A DNA stretch of 64,000 bases from Cytophagales bacterium (lineage in GTDB: Bacteria; Bacteroidota; Bacteroidia; Cytophagales; Bernardetiaceae), in contig RDZD01000013.1 of NCBI GenBank assembly GCA_004293815.1, forward strand, positions 1-64,000, written 5' to 3'. The translations under genes were made by a program, and so were the position numbers. Positions within the stretch are counted from its first letter, which is position 1. Every line of letters starts with the position of its first letter. The notes beneath the pieces were generated by a model that worked only from the letters and a program-made list of their open reading frames with translations, ran no database searches and was not told where the DNA came from. Shown piece after piece: positions 25,258 to 35,006 of this stretch.

Positions 25258-28200
25258 TTACCTAACAACTAACTTTTTGACAATCACACCTGCCAAGCTT
25301 TGCACCTCCAAGATATAAAAGCCTGGCAATAGATCTTTTAAATCGATGTCAAGACTCGTTTGTGCTTGGCTGAGTGTGATTTGTTTACAAATTTGTCCTT
25401 GCGCACTTCGCAGACGCACAGCCGAAAAATCAAGTCCTTGCGCAGCCACCAATCTGCATTGCGCTTGAGCAGGATTAGGAAAGCAATGTAGGAAATCAGA
25501 AGCCGCTATTGGGTCTAAGCCTGTAATTCTGCCTGTTTTAAACACCACATCGAACCTGCTTTGGTCTTTTAAAGCCTCATAGTTAAAGTTATAGCTCGCA
25601 TTCATCAAGTCATGCTCGGTGTTTGTTTTGCGGTCAAAGAGCATGATTTGAACATTTTTATCAAAGTATTCTACTTCAGCTATTTCTAGCGTCATAGGGT
25701 CGCTATTAGCTAAAACAACCTCCAGCGACAACCTGCGTTCTTGACTGAAAGTAGGAAAAGCACCTATACTGAGCGGCAAACCCTCTCCCGAACGCACTAA
25801 CACATTGGGAGCGTCTTTTGTATTGAGCATTTTTCTTGCGTCAAAAAGCCCGTCAAAGTTCTCTGTCGCATTGTCCTGAAAGTAAATAATACACTCGTCC
25901 TTATACTCCTTGTGCTTGAGGCGCAGCTTTACAAGCCCCTGCCTATAAAGATGTTGTCTGTAAAATAGCGGATTTTGGTAAATGTTAGGTCTCATGCTAT
26001 TATCTAGCCTCAAGAAACCGTCGGTGTTGGCCTCTACAAAAAAGCCCTGACCCAGTGCAATATCTTTTGTTGCATCATTCGTACCACCCACACCAGCTAA
26101 ATACGTAGCCCAAGTCACGTTATTGAATACGCCTAAAGGAATACGCCGATAAATGGCCGCGTTCACTACTCCCATGTTATTGGCCAAAACAGTCTCCCAG
26201 TCTAGTGGCGAAGGATAAGGGTTGCCTATGAGATTCCAGCCTTTGAAGGGGCAAGTACCACCGCTAAAGCTTAGAGGTATGCTCAAAGAATCATTGTGTA
26301 ATATGCCCTTTAGGTCTGCAATGGTGTTAGTGGGAATATAAACCGCATAGCCGCGCCCAGTTTCCATAGTTTCGGCTTCGCTGCTTGGACAACGCCAGCC
26401 TTTCTGTCCCGCTGCATCAGAACTTCCCTCAAAACCACCTGTGTTATTGCCATTGTCGCAGTTATCTCCGCTTTCCACATATTTGAACACGTTAGGAAAA
26501 GTGGCCGCATCTGTATAGGCAGGATTATACCAGTAGTAGTCTGGATATACTCTTACGTCCATTTCAGGTTCTAACTGAGCAAAAGTAGGGCTTTGGACAG
26601 GTGAAGCCAAATAGTGGTAACCCGCTGGTGCATAGCCTATGGGGTGTCCAGTAATATGCCGCTGTACGCGTACCGCACCCGTTACGGTGTGTGAACTGTC
26701 GTTAATGACCATGGCTGTTTGTGCGGCATTGGAATGCAAAACCAATTCTTTGTCAGCTGCTACGCTCACGTTGCCGCTCGTGAGATGCAATAGATGCTTG
26801 ATGCCAAAGTTGCCATTGACAAAAAGATTTTTTCCAGCCCCATTCATTTGCAAATGGTGAATATTGGTTTGAGAATTTGGACTTAAAAAAAGCCCATCTG
26901 TGCGTAATTCTACGCTTTTGTTTACCACCACGGGCGTAGCATAACGGTATGAGGTAATGTCCGAAGAGGTAGAACTGTTATAAACGGTGTCTGATTTTTG
27001 GATATAAATTTTCCAACCATCGCCCACAGCGCGTATAGCTCGGTTGATATTGGCTGATTCTGCCAAACTACCATTGTAAGAAAGTGGTGTTACGTAAGCT
27101 GTGCTGTCTCTGACTTTCACCAAAAGGCCATAGGAGTTAAAATAGGTCATGCTGGGGTCATGGCCGTCTATGGTATGCAAGATTCTATCCTCTATCATAA
27201 AAGCCTCTTGCAAAATATCAGGGTTCAAACCACTTGGGTAGGTGGGCGTGATAAACTTGCACTTAGAGGCATTAATGCCGCCTTTATCTGCCTGTGAGCC
27301 TATAAAAAAACTTCGTACCTTGTCAGGAATGTTAAAATCTGGCGAAAGAACCAGTTCGGTGTCGTTGAGATCTAGCTCGCCTGGTGGTGTGGTTCCATCG
27401 CCATAACACCAAGTAACAATACAACCTCTAATAACACTGTCAGGTCTGCCTATAAGCTCTAAACGGCACTCCTGACCAGGAATACTGGGATTATTATACT
27501 TGAAATTGGCCAAGGTGCGATAGTTGGACATAAAATGGCAAGCCCCTCGGTAGTTGCCCCGCACACGGAAGTTTGAAAAAATAATTTGTCCAGGGTCGTG
27601 TATGCTGGTTCTTGGCGAGGGAACACTTAGGTCTACAAAGCCATAAAAGTGTATGCCAGCCTCCGCAGTGCCATTCATACTCTCTATTTTGACATTGTGC
27701 AATACTGCATTGCCATTGAAGTATACAAAATATACATCAAATTGATTGTATGATACATTATTATGCAACACCTGTACATTGATAAGCCGTATATTATCTG
27801 CTCGGTGATGTCCTTTGACTGTACCAGCGGGCACACCTGGCACGCGCCAACCTCCGTAGATGAGTATACCTGTTCGGTTATTTCTGTACACAGTTGAATT
27901 GATGAGAGCAATATCTCTCATCATACCGCCCCAGCGCGCATCGATAATGATTCCTGAATCAAAAATTGCACCGCTGTTAAGATTGTCGTGTATGGCGAGA
28001 TTTTCTAGCCTCACACAAGCTACGAAGGTTTCGCCAAGTTTCCCCATGCGTATACCAGAGTGCCGAGCTGCTGTGATACGAAAGTTTTTGATAAGAATAT
28101 ACTGCGAAACTGTATCCAAACCGCTGGATTTGATATAGATGGCATCGCCTATACTAGACGTGAGGGTCGTGTTGGCAGAGTCTGCGCCTACAAGCCACAC

Positions 28201-28425
28201 CCTTTTGTTGATAACAATGGCCTCATCATAAGTTCCAGCTTCTACGTTGATTCTATCACCATCAAACGCGCGAGAAATAGCAAAGTTAATAGTCTGACAG
28301 GGCATGCCAGGAATATTACAGCTGCCTATGTCAGTACCGCTATTGGACACATACAGCTCTGCCGCCCAAACATGACCACACAAGCACACGAGGGAGATAT
28401 AGACTAGGACAAAGCGAAAGAGCAT
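25258..28425 (-). CDS. Large secreted beta-helix protein with a type A T9SS sorting domain
   Basis: The 1055-residue protein has a signal peptide ending near VWAA, then repeated strand patterns such as ISRAFDGDRINVEAGTYDEA and GIRMGKLGETFVACVRLENL, typical of a right-handed parallel beta-helix (about 25-330). A central region carries the DSSHTVTGAVRVQRHITG and WNLIGNPYPSPLDWE motifs common in Bacteroidota adhesins. The last 80 residues (FPNPAQAQCRLVAAQG through GFYILEVQSL to VIVKKLVVR) are a type A sorting domain. It should be exported by T9SS and attached to or released from the cell surface. Its ligand or substrate is unknown. Confidence 0.88.
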   Translation of the reverse strand: MLFRFVLVYISLVCLCGHVWAAELYVSNSGTDIGSCNIPGMPCQTINFAISRAFDGDRINVEAGTYDEAIVINKRVWLVGADSANTTLTSSIGDAIYIKSSGLDTVSQYILIKNFRITAARHSGIRMGKLGETFVACVRLENLAIHDNLNSGAIFDSGIIIDARWGGMMRDIALINSTVYRNNRTGILIYGGWRVPGVPAGTVKGHHRADNIRLINVQVLHNNVSYNQFDVYFVYFNGNAVLHNVKIESMNGTAEAGIHFYGFVDLSVPSPRTSIHDPGQIIFSNFRVRGNYRGACHFMSNYRTLANFKYNNPSIPGQECRLELIGRPDSVIRGCIVTWCYGDGTTPPGELDLNDTELVLSPDFNIPDKVRSFFIGSQADKGGINASKCKFITPTYPSGLNPDILQEAFMIEDRILHTIDGHDPSMTYFNSYGLLVKVRDSTAYVTPLSYNGSLAESANINRAIRAVGDGWKIYIQKSDTVYNSSTSSDITSYRYATPVVVNKSVELRTDGLFLSPNSQTNIHHLQMNGAGKNLFVNGNFGIKHLLHLTSGNVSVAADKELVLHSNAAQTAMVINDSSHTVTGAVRVQRHITGHPIGYAPAGYHYLASPVQSPTFAQLEPEMDVRVYPDYYWYNPAYTDAATFPNVFKYVESGDNCDNGNNTGGFEGSSDAAGQKGWRCPSSEAETMETGRGYAVYIPTNTIADLKGILHNDSLSIPLSFSGGTCPFKGWNLIGNPYPSPLDWETVLANNMGVVNAAIYRRIPLGVFNNVTWATYLAGVGGTNDATKDIALGQGFFVEANTDGFLRLDNSMRPNIYQNPLFYRQHLYRQGLVKLRLKHKEYKDECIIYFQDNATENFDGLFDARKMLNTKDAPNVLVRSGEGLPLSIGAFPTFSQERRLSLEVVLANSDPMTLEIAEVEYFDKNVQIMLFDRKTNTEHDLMNASYNFNYEALKDQSRFDVVFKTGRITGLDPIAASDFLHCFPNPAQAQCRLVAAQGLDFSAVRLRSAQGQICKQITLSQAQTSLDIDLKDLLPGFYILEVQSLAGVIVKKLVVR

Positions 28426-28479
28426 TGTTATAAGGTTTTAATAATCAACAAAATAAAGAATAAATATGTTTTGTTGGTG

Positions 28480-30399
28480 CTAGAGTGACACAAGGACGAC
28501 TTTTAGGTTCAGATGAGATTCTGCAGCCTTGATGAAATCTATAAATTCTTGGGTTTTATCTTTTGGAAATTCACCTTCTTTTAGGATAAACTCCGAGGTA
28601 TAGGTCAGCAGATTGCCTTCACAGGTTATTTTGGACTGATAGGAGCCAAAAGGGCTGCTGCGAGAAAAAGTCTCTGGCGGGCTTTCCAATTTATAGCCTT
28701 GGGGCAGCTCGCAAACAACGGTGTCTCTCTTTTCAAAAGATCTGTTGATGTAAATATCTGATTTGCGGGTGGCAGGATTGAGAAATCCCACGTCAGGAGT
28801 ACTTTTTTTGTACACATTAGGCTGCAAAAACATTCTCTTGCCTGTTTTGGAAGCAAATTTATTGACTTCAAAGTCTGTTTGAATTGTTGTGGTGGGAATA
28901 AACAGCTTCTCATGCACACCTTCTACATTTTTGATAGTGAGTCCAACATAGCCCAACAGCTCACGTTGCCACTCTTCTAAGCTTGATTTGGAACTACTAC
29001 GCAAAAGATTCGCCGGATCGTCTTGAGCTATACCGATATAGGTACTTTTAGAGGAAATCTGAGCGTTACCATTTGCGTCTAACTTGACATAGCTATTCTG
29101 GTTTGTTACATTGTCTTTACTGCTGTACTTAACGGTTGTAACCAATTCTCCACCAGTTGGTTTTACCAAAAGGGCATAGCGATCATCGGTGAAATCGCCC
29201 ATGTAGCCCGCTGGCGCGGTTTGGTTAGTACATTCTAGCCACATGAGGTCCCCGCCAATAGGCACGACTAATATGGCATGGTTGAAAGCGGGCGCAGAAA
29301 AATCTTTGATTATATTAGCACGGTTATCGCCCGCATATATAAGCGCGTAATAGGATTCTATTCCCACTGCGGCCAAAAGGGCTTTAGTATAATTGGAAAG
29401 AGCTTTGCAATCGCCATAGCCCGTTTTGTCCACTTGCTCTGCGGTCATGGTTTGCCAACCTCCTATGCCCAGTTGTATACTCACATAACGCGTGCGGTTT
29501 TGCATAAACTCATAAATCTTTTTTACCTTGGCACGCTGGTCAGTGATGCCCGCCACAAGCTGGCGCACTTCATTTACTCGCTCCCCACTGAGCTTGTCGC
29601 GTCCTTGATTTAACTTTTCATACCAAACCCCTATGTCGTGCCAAGAAAGCTGGCTGCCCTCATATCCTTGTACGTGGAATTTATTGGCAATAAAGATCAG
29701 CTTGGAAGGGGTGAAACGTGAATAACCTTCATTATCGATAGCAGGTAATTTAGTGACCGAACAATAATAGCCCTCAAATTTTTCATCAGACCATTTCTTG
29801 ACGTTCATTGGCTGGTTTGCACTCTTATACTGCAACGTTACAAGCCCCAGAGGGTATTTGATATTAAAGCTTGCGGCTTGAACTGACTGATAATAAGAAG
29901 TCTGAGGTATAAACTTTGGATAATATAACAAGTTTTTTAAAAGTTTCTTTACTTCTACCTCAACGGTGTAGGGATAGGTTTTTTGACGAATATCAAGAAC
30001 CTTGATGCGATTATCCGTGACCATGCTGATGCCGTCCTCAGATGCAATGTCGCGAAAGTCCTTTTCATTAAATTTATTGAGTTTTTTCCCGGTTTTATCA
30101 TACAAATTACAGGATATGTTTTGCAGCTGACTTAACTGATCATATCCTTCTGTGATAAGTGCCCAGTTTCTACCGTCCTCGTTTAAAATCGTATAGGCGT
30201 AGTGCTCCTCAACGAGCATTTCACCAATGCTAAGTAGTTCGCATTCTGTTTTATTAAAACGCGTAACAACACAGGCATTTTTGAGTAACTCGGGAGGTAT
30301 ACGGCTAACATTAAAATCGTATTTGTCAGCAAAAGCAGCATGCGACAGTACACCTATAAAAACAAATAGCAGACAGTTTTTCAAAACAGCCAATCTCAT
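28480..30399 (-). CDS. DUF3857/transglutaminase-like secreted protein
   Basis: The 639-residue protein has a signal peptide (MRLAVLKNCLLFVFIGVLSH, cleavage near AFA). The N-terminal third is DUF3857, and the middle holds a transglutaminase-like core with the Cys in TGYGDCKALSNYTKALLAA, the His in FNHAILVVP and nearby Asp residues. The C-terminal third is DUF2569/3858-like beta structure. Such proteins are widespread in Bacteroidota envelopes with no firm function; peptidase or crosslinking activity is possible. It lies 54 bases upstream of the T9SS beta-helix gene and may be co-transcribed with it. Confidence 0.85.
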   Translation of the reverse strand: MRLAVLKNCLLFVFIGVLSHAAFADKYDFNVSRIPPELLKNACVVTRFNKTECELLSIGEMLVEEHYAYTILNEDGRNWALITEGYDQLSQLQNISCNLYDKTGKKLNKFNEKDFRDIASEDGISMVTDNRIKVLDIRQKTYPYTVEVEVKKLLKNLLYYPKFIPQTSYYQSVQAASFNIKYPLGLVTLQYKSANQPMNVKKWSDEKFEGYYCSVTKLPAIDNEGYSRFTPSKLIFIANKFHVQGYEGSQLSWHDIGVWYEKLNQGRDKLSGERVNEVRQLVAGITDQRAKVKKIYEFMQNRTRYVSIQLGIGGWQTMTAEQVDKTGYGDCKALSNYTKALLAAVGIESYYALIYAGDNRANIIKDFSAPAFNHAILVVPIGGDLMWLECTNQTAPAGYMGDFTDDRYALLVKPTGGELVTTVKYSSKDNVTNQNSYVKLDANGNAQISSKSTYIGIAQDDPANLLRSSSKSSLEEWQRELLGYVGLTIKNVEGVHEKLFIPTTTIQTDFEVNKFASKTGKRMFLQPNVYKKSTPDVGFLNPATRKSDIYINRSFEKRDTVVCELPQGYKLESPPETFSRSSPFGSYQSKITCEGNLLTYTSEFILKEGEFPKDKTQEFIDFIKAAESHLNLKVVLVSL

Positions 30400-30489
30400 A
30401 AAATCAAAATGTTTAAAATATTTCTAACTCACCAACAAGCTATGTAAAAAATGATAGTTTCTACCAAAAGCAAATATAAGAGATTCGTT

Positions 30490-30527
30490 AAAAAAAACAA
30501 AAAGAGCTATTATTTAGATAGCTCTCT
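30490..30527 (-). terminator. Terminator of the DUF1573 gene
   Basis: On the minus strand AGAGCTAT and ATAGCTCT pair around a 7-base loop and are followed by TTTTTGTTTTTTTT, an ideal Rho-independent terminator. Confidence 0.92.
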
Positions 30528-30564
30528 TTGCTTAAAATATAAAAGTATTTAAAAAAACTTATGC

Positions 30565-30957
30565 TTAGTTTCCGCCGCCCTCAGACTGAACCGTGCCTTT
30601 GATATTCAGCACAGCAGCTCCTTCTATGACGTTGGCCGTAACTGTGATGGTTTTGTGGAAAGCACCTACAGCAGCAGCATTAAAAGTAGCCGAAATCTCG
30701 CCTGTCTCACCAGGTGCTATAGGCTCGGTAGGAAACTTGACCCCCGTACAGCCGCAAGAACCACGTGCATTTGAAATAATCATAGGCACTTTGCTGTTGT
30801 TGGTAAACGTAAAAGTTGCAGATACGGGTTTATTCTGAGCAATGTTGCCAAACTCGTGAGTAGTCTTATCCCATTTAAAGGAAGCATAATCCTGTGCCAT
30901 TGCAGCCACAGACACAAACATAAGAAAGATGAAAGTGAAGAGAAGTTGTTTTTTCAT
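30565..30957 (-). CDS. DUF1573 periplasmic protein
   Basis: The 130-residue protein has a signal peptide (MKKQLLFTFIFLMFVSVAAM, cleavage after AQ). It consists of one DUF1573 immunoglobulin-like domain (residues about 25-125), recognised by TTHEFGNIAQNKPVSATFTF and the RGSCGCTG motif. The cysteines in this motif are conserved in the family. It is presumed to be periplasmic or surface-associated. A strong terminator follows. Confidence 0.92.
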   Translation of the reverse strand: MKKQLLFTFIFLMFVSVAAMAQDYASFKWDKTTHEFGNIAQNKPVSATFTFTNNSKVPMIISNARGSCGCTGVKFPTEPIAPGETGEISATFNAAAVGAFHKTITVTANVIEGAAVLNIKGTVQSEGGGN

Positions 30958-31014
30958 CGCAAAATCAATTTTAAGAAGTTATGAAAAGAATGTTGTCTAC
31001 AGACTTTAACGTTG

Positions 31015-31022
31015 CAAAAGTA
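31015..31022 (-). promoter_or_regulatory. Promoter -7 box for the DUF1573 gene
   Basis: The minus strand reads TACTTTTG, matching TAnnTTTG, about 58 bases before the ATG at 30957. Confidence 0.45.
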
Positions 31023-31080
31023 ACTTTTAAGCTATAACAGGCTGTTAATGTATTTGTTAAAACATTGTTAAAAAGTACAA

Positions 31081-31266
31081 TCACTCGCAGGCTTCGCGCC
31101 TAAACCCATAAGGGCAGTGGCGGCAGGCACTTTTACAACAATAGCCTCGCTCTGAAAGATAAGTGGCAGTAAAAACCATATAGGAACCCTCCATGTAGAA
31201 ATCTACATTTTCTACAAGTGCTTTTTGCGCACTTCGCATATTTTTTTTTGTTCGTGAGTGAGTCAT
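31081..31266 (-). CDS. DUF5522-type small cysteine-rich protein
   Basis: The 61-residue protein starts at the ATG at 31266. The C-terminal half carries FTATYLSERGYCCKSACRHC followed by PYGF, with four cysteines that match the DUF5522 family of Bacteroidota. The cysteine pattern suggests a metal site. The frame is open to an ATG at 31299 as well, which is less typical. Its role is unknown. Confidence 0.8.
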   Translation of the reverse strand: MTHSRTKKNMRSAQKALVENVDFYMEGSYMVFTATYLSERGYCCKSACRHCPYGFRREACE

Positions 31267-31554
31267 AATTTTTTTAAGTATGTTTAAATGAGTGGCCAAA
31301 CTAACAAATTGTATAGTGACAACAAAAAAACAGACTGTTTAACTAGTTTAGAATATTTTTGTTTTAAAAGTAGAAAAAATCTCTAAATGCTGATTTAAAG
31401 TATCAATAAGTACATCTTATATTTATGGAGTCTGCTATTGAAAAATAAATAAGGAATTTATCCGAAAAATTATCCAAAAAAAAGCTTTAAACGTATAAAG
31501 ATTAAAGTTGATTCCCCTCTCGCCATACCTCAAAGCTCCAACTCTGACCTCGAT

Positions 31555-32247
31555 ATGAAAAAGGTTCGTCTACTCTTGTCTATAGCGCTTCTTCCTTTGC
31601 TTTGTGCCTGTTATCGTGGTCCACTTGTTAAATCACGCTTCTTCTACGGTATGGCCAGTTATAACATAAGCTATAAAATAGAAGATTCTGCCAGCTTCAC
31701 CGAAAGTTATTTGGCCAAACAAAACGGCACGCGTGTACACATTTTTGTGGGCAAAGGAAATTATCTAGAACATTATAACAACGGCACGTTCAATTTATAT
31801 GCACGCAGACTTAACCTATGTGCCTATAGGGGCGTAAACGACGACACACACTATGCCCAAAAAGCCAGTACGGTTAATCCTCGCGGTGGCGAACTTAAAA
31901 AACAAAGAAAAGCATTTAAAGAAGGCAGAGAGTTTAGAAAAATGGTATGGAGCAACGCGCAAGAAGAAACCACCTACTACTTTCATCATAAAAACAAGTT
32001 TAATCCACGCTCGTGGCGTAATGTTAAATTTAATCAGAAACATTTGTTGCATCACCAGCTTCAATACCTGCCAAAATTTATAGAAGTAAAAGAAAACGGC
32101 TACACAAGTCTACTAACGCTAGATGTTTGTGAAAAACAAGGCATGCACCGTGTGTTTTTTGAGGAGTATTGGTCAATTATCAACATTTATAAAGACCTCT
32201 TTCAGCGAGATAATCATTTTTTTAGAGTAGGTCATTTGCAAAAATAG
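31555..32247 (+). CDS. Predicted lipoprotein, function unknown
   Basis: The 230-residue protein has a lipoprotein signal peptide with lipobox LLCAC (Cys19). The mature domain contains many Tyr, His and Lys residues, with HIFVGKGNYLEHYNNGTF in the first half and a Lys/Arg-rich middle (GGELKKQRKAFKEGREFRK). I recognise no family. It lies 117 bases before the tubulin-like gene, which has its own promoter, so the two are probably independent. Confidence 0.6.
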   Translation: MKKVRLLLSIALLPLLCACYRGPLVKSRFFYGMASYNISYKIEDSASFTESYLAKQNGTRVHIFVGKGNYLEHYNNGTFNLYARRLNLCAYRGVNDDTHYAQKASTVNPRGGELKKQRKAFKEGREFRKMVWSNAQEETTYYFHHKNKFNPRSWRNVKFNQKHLLHHQLQYLPKFIEVKENGYTSLLTLDVCEKQGMHRVFFEEYWSIINIYKDLFQRDNHFFRVGHLQK

Positions 32248-32309
32248 CTTGTAGGCATATTGTTGAAAGGCTGCAAAATGCGCAGCTGAATTTTTGTGTG
32301 TAAATAAAT

Positions 32310-32340
32310 TTGGCCTTTTGTGGTATTCTAGCTAGATTTG
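32310..32340 (+). promoter_or_regulatory. Bacteroidota-type promoter of the tubulin-like gene
   Basis: TTG at 32310-32312, a 20-base spacer and TAGATTTG at 32333-32340 match the TTG-N19/21-TAnnTTTG consensus. It covers the upstream start at 32338 and supports translation from 32365. It is the most complete promoter I see in the window. Confidence 0.6.
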
Positions 32341-32364
32341 CACGTATATCAAATCATCTCTACT

Positions 32365-33987
32365 ATGAAACTCTTTGTCATTGGCATAGGCGGAACGGGT
32401 ATGCGCTGTCTTGAATCTTTGGTTCAACTCTGCGCTATTGGCATGGCTGGCAACTCTGAAATTAATGTACTGTCACTGGACACAGACACTAATAACGGCA
32501 ATAAAAACCGTTCTGAGAGCCTTCTCGAGACCTATATTCGCGTCAAAAAAGACCGAAACGGTCAGCAAGTTTCCCTAGACGAAAGTTTTTTTAGCGCAAA
32601 GCTCAATTTTTATCGTTTTGCTCCTAGTTATTCCAAAGGACATAAAAATTTTAACCAAGTTTGTGGTATAGGTCAGGCCATGAATAAGGATATCAATCAT
32701 TTAAACGAGGCTCTTGCCGAACTGCTTTTTGATAAAGATACCCGTTCATTTGACCTCGAGCATGGCTACCGCGCTCAGACCCACATAGGTTCATACCTCA
32801 TGTACAATGCCATCAGGGATGAGATTAGACGCATACACAAAGGCGCACAAGCACAACAACCCCACGACGTACTGAGCTTTCTCAATAAGCTGCGCGATGC
32901 CGCCCAAGAATCTGACGAGGAGGTTCGTGTTTTTATGATGGGTTCGGTTTTTGGTGGTACAGGAGCTTCTTCTATTCCTATTCTGCCCAAATCGCTCGAG
33001 GATGCGCTCACAGAAATAGATCCTTCCGCTAAATTTTCGGGCCGTATCGTGTATGGGGCTACACTTCTGACAAATTACTTCGGGTTCAATAAACCCAAAG
33101 ATGATCAGATAAAGCAAGAAAAGATTATTGCAGATGCTGATAAATTTGCCTTCAACTGCCAAGCGGCTCTCACATTTTATGATGGGGACACTACCATTAA
33201 AAACACCTATAGCCGTCTCTACATGGTAGGTTGGCCTCTGGCTCTGGCTCAATATAACAGCCAAAACAACACAACCATTACAGGCGGCCTAGAGCAACGC
33301 AATCCTGCCCATGTGGCGGAGCTGCTTTGTGCCTCTGCCGCAATAGATTTTCTTCTAGATAATCCTGCCAAACTTGGTAAACATGAGTTTGTGTTTAGAA
33401 ACGTGGAAAACAGCCAGGATCAGGCCAATTTTACCTTTTCTGACTTTTTTGGCACACCTGCCCGCCGCATAGAGTTCACCAATAACCTTTCTTCATTTTT
33501 GGCATTTTGTTTTATGTTGCAAAACGAACAAGAGGGAAGCTTGGGGACATTTGCCAAAATTCTAGCCAAAGAGCATGGCATAGCTGACTACAAAGACATT
33601 CCAGAGGAAGATATTAGGGCAATAGACGACTTCACGAAGCACTTTGCGTTTTCTTACCGCAATGGTCTGTCAGCCATAGACTCTGGCTGGCTTCGCCAAA
33701 TGCGTGAGAGCCTCAATACAAACCTTTTGTTTGATGCCAATGTCTATCAAACCGATCCTAAAGTGCTTAAAAAATTCAACTGGGGAGCGATTCTAACCAA
33801 TAAAGAACATCACTTTGCAGAAAAGGGTATTTTTAGCAGCCCAAAACCTTACGAAGAGTTTCTGAGTAAATTCAAAAAAGACCCTGAAGTACGCACTAAG
33901 CCAGATTTTAAGTCTGCAAAACAGCTAGAACGATTGCTCAACCACGTGTATAAAACCCTTACCAAGCTACATAAAATAAAGGTGTAA
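32365..33987 (+). CDS. Tubulin/FtsZ-like GGTG protein, function unknown
   Basis: The 540-residue protein opens with MKLFVIGIGGTGMRCLESL, a Rossmann-like glycine-rich loop (GIGGTG at 7-12), followed by INVLSLDTDTNNG with acidic residues at the end of a strand. A second glycine motif, GSVFGGTGASSIP, lies at about 193-205. It resembles the GGTGTG signature loop of tubulin/FtsZ-like GTPases and the Tubulin_2 (PF13809) group. The C-terminal 300 residues are helical, with no signal peptide and no clear membrane segment. A cytoplasmic nucleotide-binding filament or scaffold is the best guess. No partner gene of the kind seen near other tubulin-like proteins is adjacent. Family membership is from recalled motifs, not a search. 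Confidence 0.55.
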   Translation: MKLFVIGIGGTGMRCLESLVQLCAIGMAGNSEINVLSLDTDTNNGNKNRSESLLETYIRVKKDRNGQQVSLDESFFSAKLNFYRFAPSYSKGHKNFNQVCGIGQAMNKDINHLNEALAELLFDKDTRSFDLEHGYRAQTHIGSYLMYNAIRDEIRRIHKGAQAQQPHDVLSFLNKLRDAAQESDEEVRVFMMGSVFGGTGASSIPILPKSLEDALTEIDPSAKFSGRIVYGATLLTNYFGFNKPKDDQIKQEKIIADADKFAFNCQAALTFYDGDTTIKNTYSRLYMVGWPLALAQYNSQNNTTITGGLEQRNPAHVAELLCASAAIDFLLDNPAKLGKHEFVFRNVENSQDQANFTFSDFFGTPARRIEFTNNLSSFLAFCFMLQNEQEGSLGTFAKILAKEHGIADYKDIPEEDIRAIDDFTKHFAFSYRNGLSAIDSGWLRQMRESLNTNLLFDANVYQTDPKVLKKFNWGAILTNKEHHFAEKGIFSSPKPYEEFLSKFKKDPEVRTKPDFKSAKQLERLLNHVYKTLTKLHKIKV

Positions 33988-34067
33988 AGTCCTAAAAACA
34001 AAGACAGCATCTCTAGCAAAAAGCTTAGCGAATACATTTTTCTTATTTCAAAAAGACTCAAAAAGTC

Positions 34068-34622
34068 ATGCGCAAACTCATTCTCTATACCGCTGTGAGC
34101 CTTGACGGCTTTATATCTGATGCCAATAATGGCGTAGGTTGGATTACCAATAGTACAGATTATGGCTTTGATACCTTCAAGCAGCAAATAGACACTGCCA
34201 TGATGGGACGACACACCTACGAAATGATGAGTGAAAACCCTCAGATTCTAGATGCCTCTCTTCAGCAGATAGTGTTTACGGCGGGGCGTGAGCCTGAGTA
34301 TGAACAGCCAAGGGTAAGTTTTATGGCAGCTGACCATGCAGTGGGCTACACCCGTGCACTGAAAATACAAGAAGGTAAAAATATTTGGCTAATTGGTGGC
34401 GGAAGGCTCAATGCGCTCATGCTAGAGTCTGGTTTGATAGATGAACTGACCCTACTCATATATCCCATTTGCTTGGGCGATGGCATCCGTCTTTTTGAAG
34501 GATCAAATTTTAGTAGTCACTTTAATCTCAAAAACTGCCAAGCCTATGACAATGGTCTGGTTAAAATGAGCTATACGTTTTCTGAAAATCCAAAGCATAG
34601 TGGCATAATCAATAAAGTATAG
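34068..34622 (+). CDS. Dihydrofolate reductase-like (RibD C-terminal) protein
   Basis: The 184-residue protein has the RibD_C/DHFR fold: RKLILYTAVSLDGFISDANN at the N-terminus, TAMMGRHTYEMM, and GKNIWLIGGGRLNALMLESG for NADPH binding. Such stand-alone proteins are predicted NADPH-dependent reductases with unknown substrate. It begins 80 bases after the tubulin-like gene on the same strand, so co-transcription is possible. Its stop is one base from the stop of the convergent gene. Confidence 0.88.
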   Translation: MRKLILYTAVSLDGFISDANNGVGWITNSTDYGFDTFKQQIDTAMMGRHTYEMMSENPQILDASLQQIVFTAGREPEYEQPRVSFMAADHAVGYTRALKIQEGKNIWLIGGGRLNALMLESGLIDELTLLIYPICLGDGIRLFEGSNFSSHFNLKNCQAYDNGLVKMSYTFSENPKHSGIINKV

Positions 34623-34623
34623 C

Positions 34624-34977
34624 TCAAGAGTTGCAAGGATGCACCCATTTGCCAGATTTGATGGAATTAATTACGTCTTGAAGAGTCAAAGAATAAGGTC
34701 TTGGTTGATAAGTCTCTTTGCTCAATATTCTGTGAAAAAAATTTTTGAGAGGGAAAATAGGGATGTGAATATCAAACTCGTATTGATGCACCTCAAAATG
34801 ACTAAAGTCTACCTGAAAATAATACTCCACATCTGCAATAAACCACAAAACAGATTCTTCATCTAGCCATAAATCATCGCTTAGTTTAGTGTCAAAAGAA
34901 ATTTTTTGTTCAAATACATTAAAGCGGTTGAACAATATCATTTTCAGAATTTCTAAAATTTCCGAGTCGCTTTTCAT
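34624..34977 (-). CDS. Acyl-carrier-like (DUF1493-type) small protein
   Basis: The 117-residue acidic protein contains the segment KLSDDLWLDEESVLWFIADV followed by EYYFQVDFSHFE, which matches the helix II/III region of acyl-carrier-like DUF1493 proteins. The DSL serine that carries phosphopantetheine in true ACPs is not clearly present: the sequence reads DLWLDEES. It is the last of a probable three-gene minus-strand operon after a glycosyltransferase and an SDR. The function is unknown. Confidence 0.55.
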   Translation of the reverse strand: MKSDSEILEILKMILFNRFNVFEQKISFDTKLSDDLWLDEESVLWFIADVEYYFQVDFSHFEVHQYEFDIHIPIFPLKNFFHRILSKETYQPRPYSLTLQDVINSIKSGKWVHPCNS

Positions 34978-35006
34978 GCTTTAGAACCATGCGTGGCCAG
35001 TTATCG

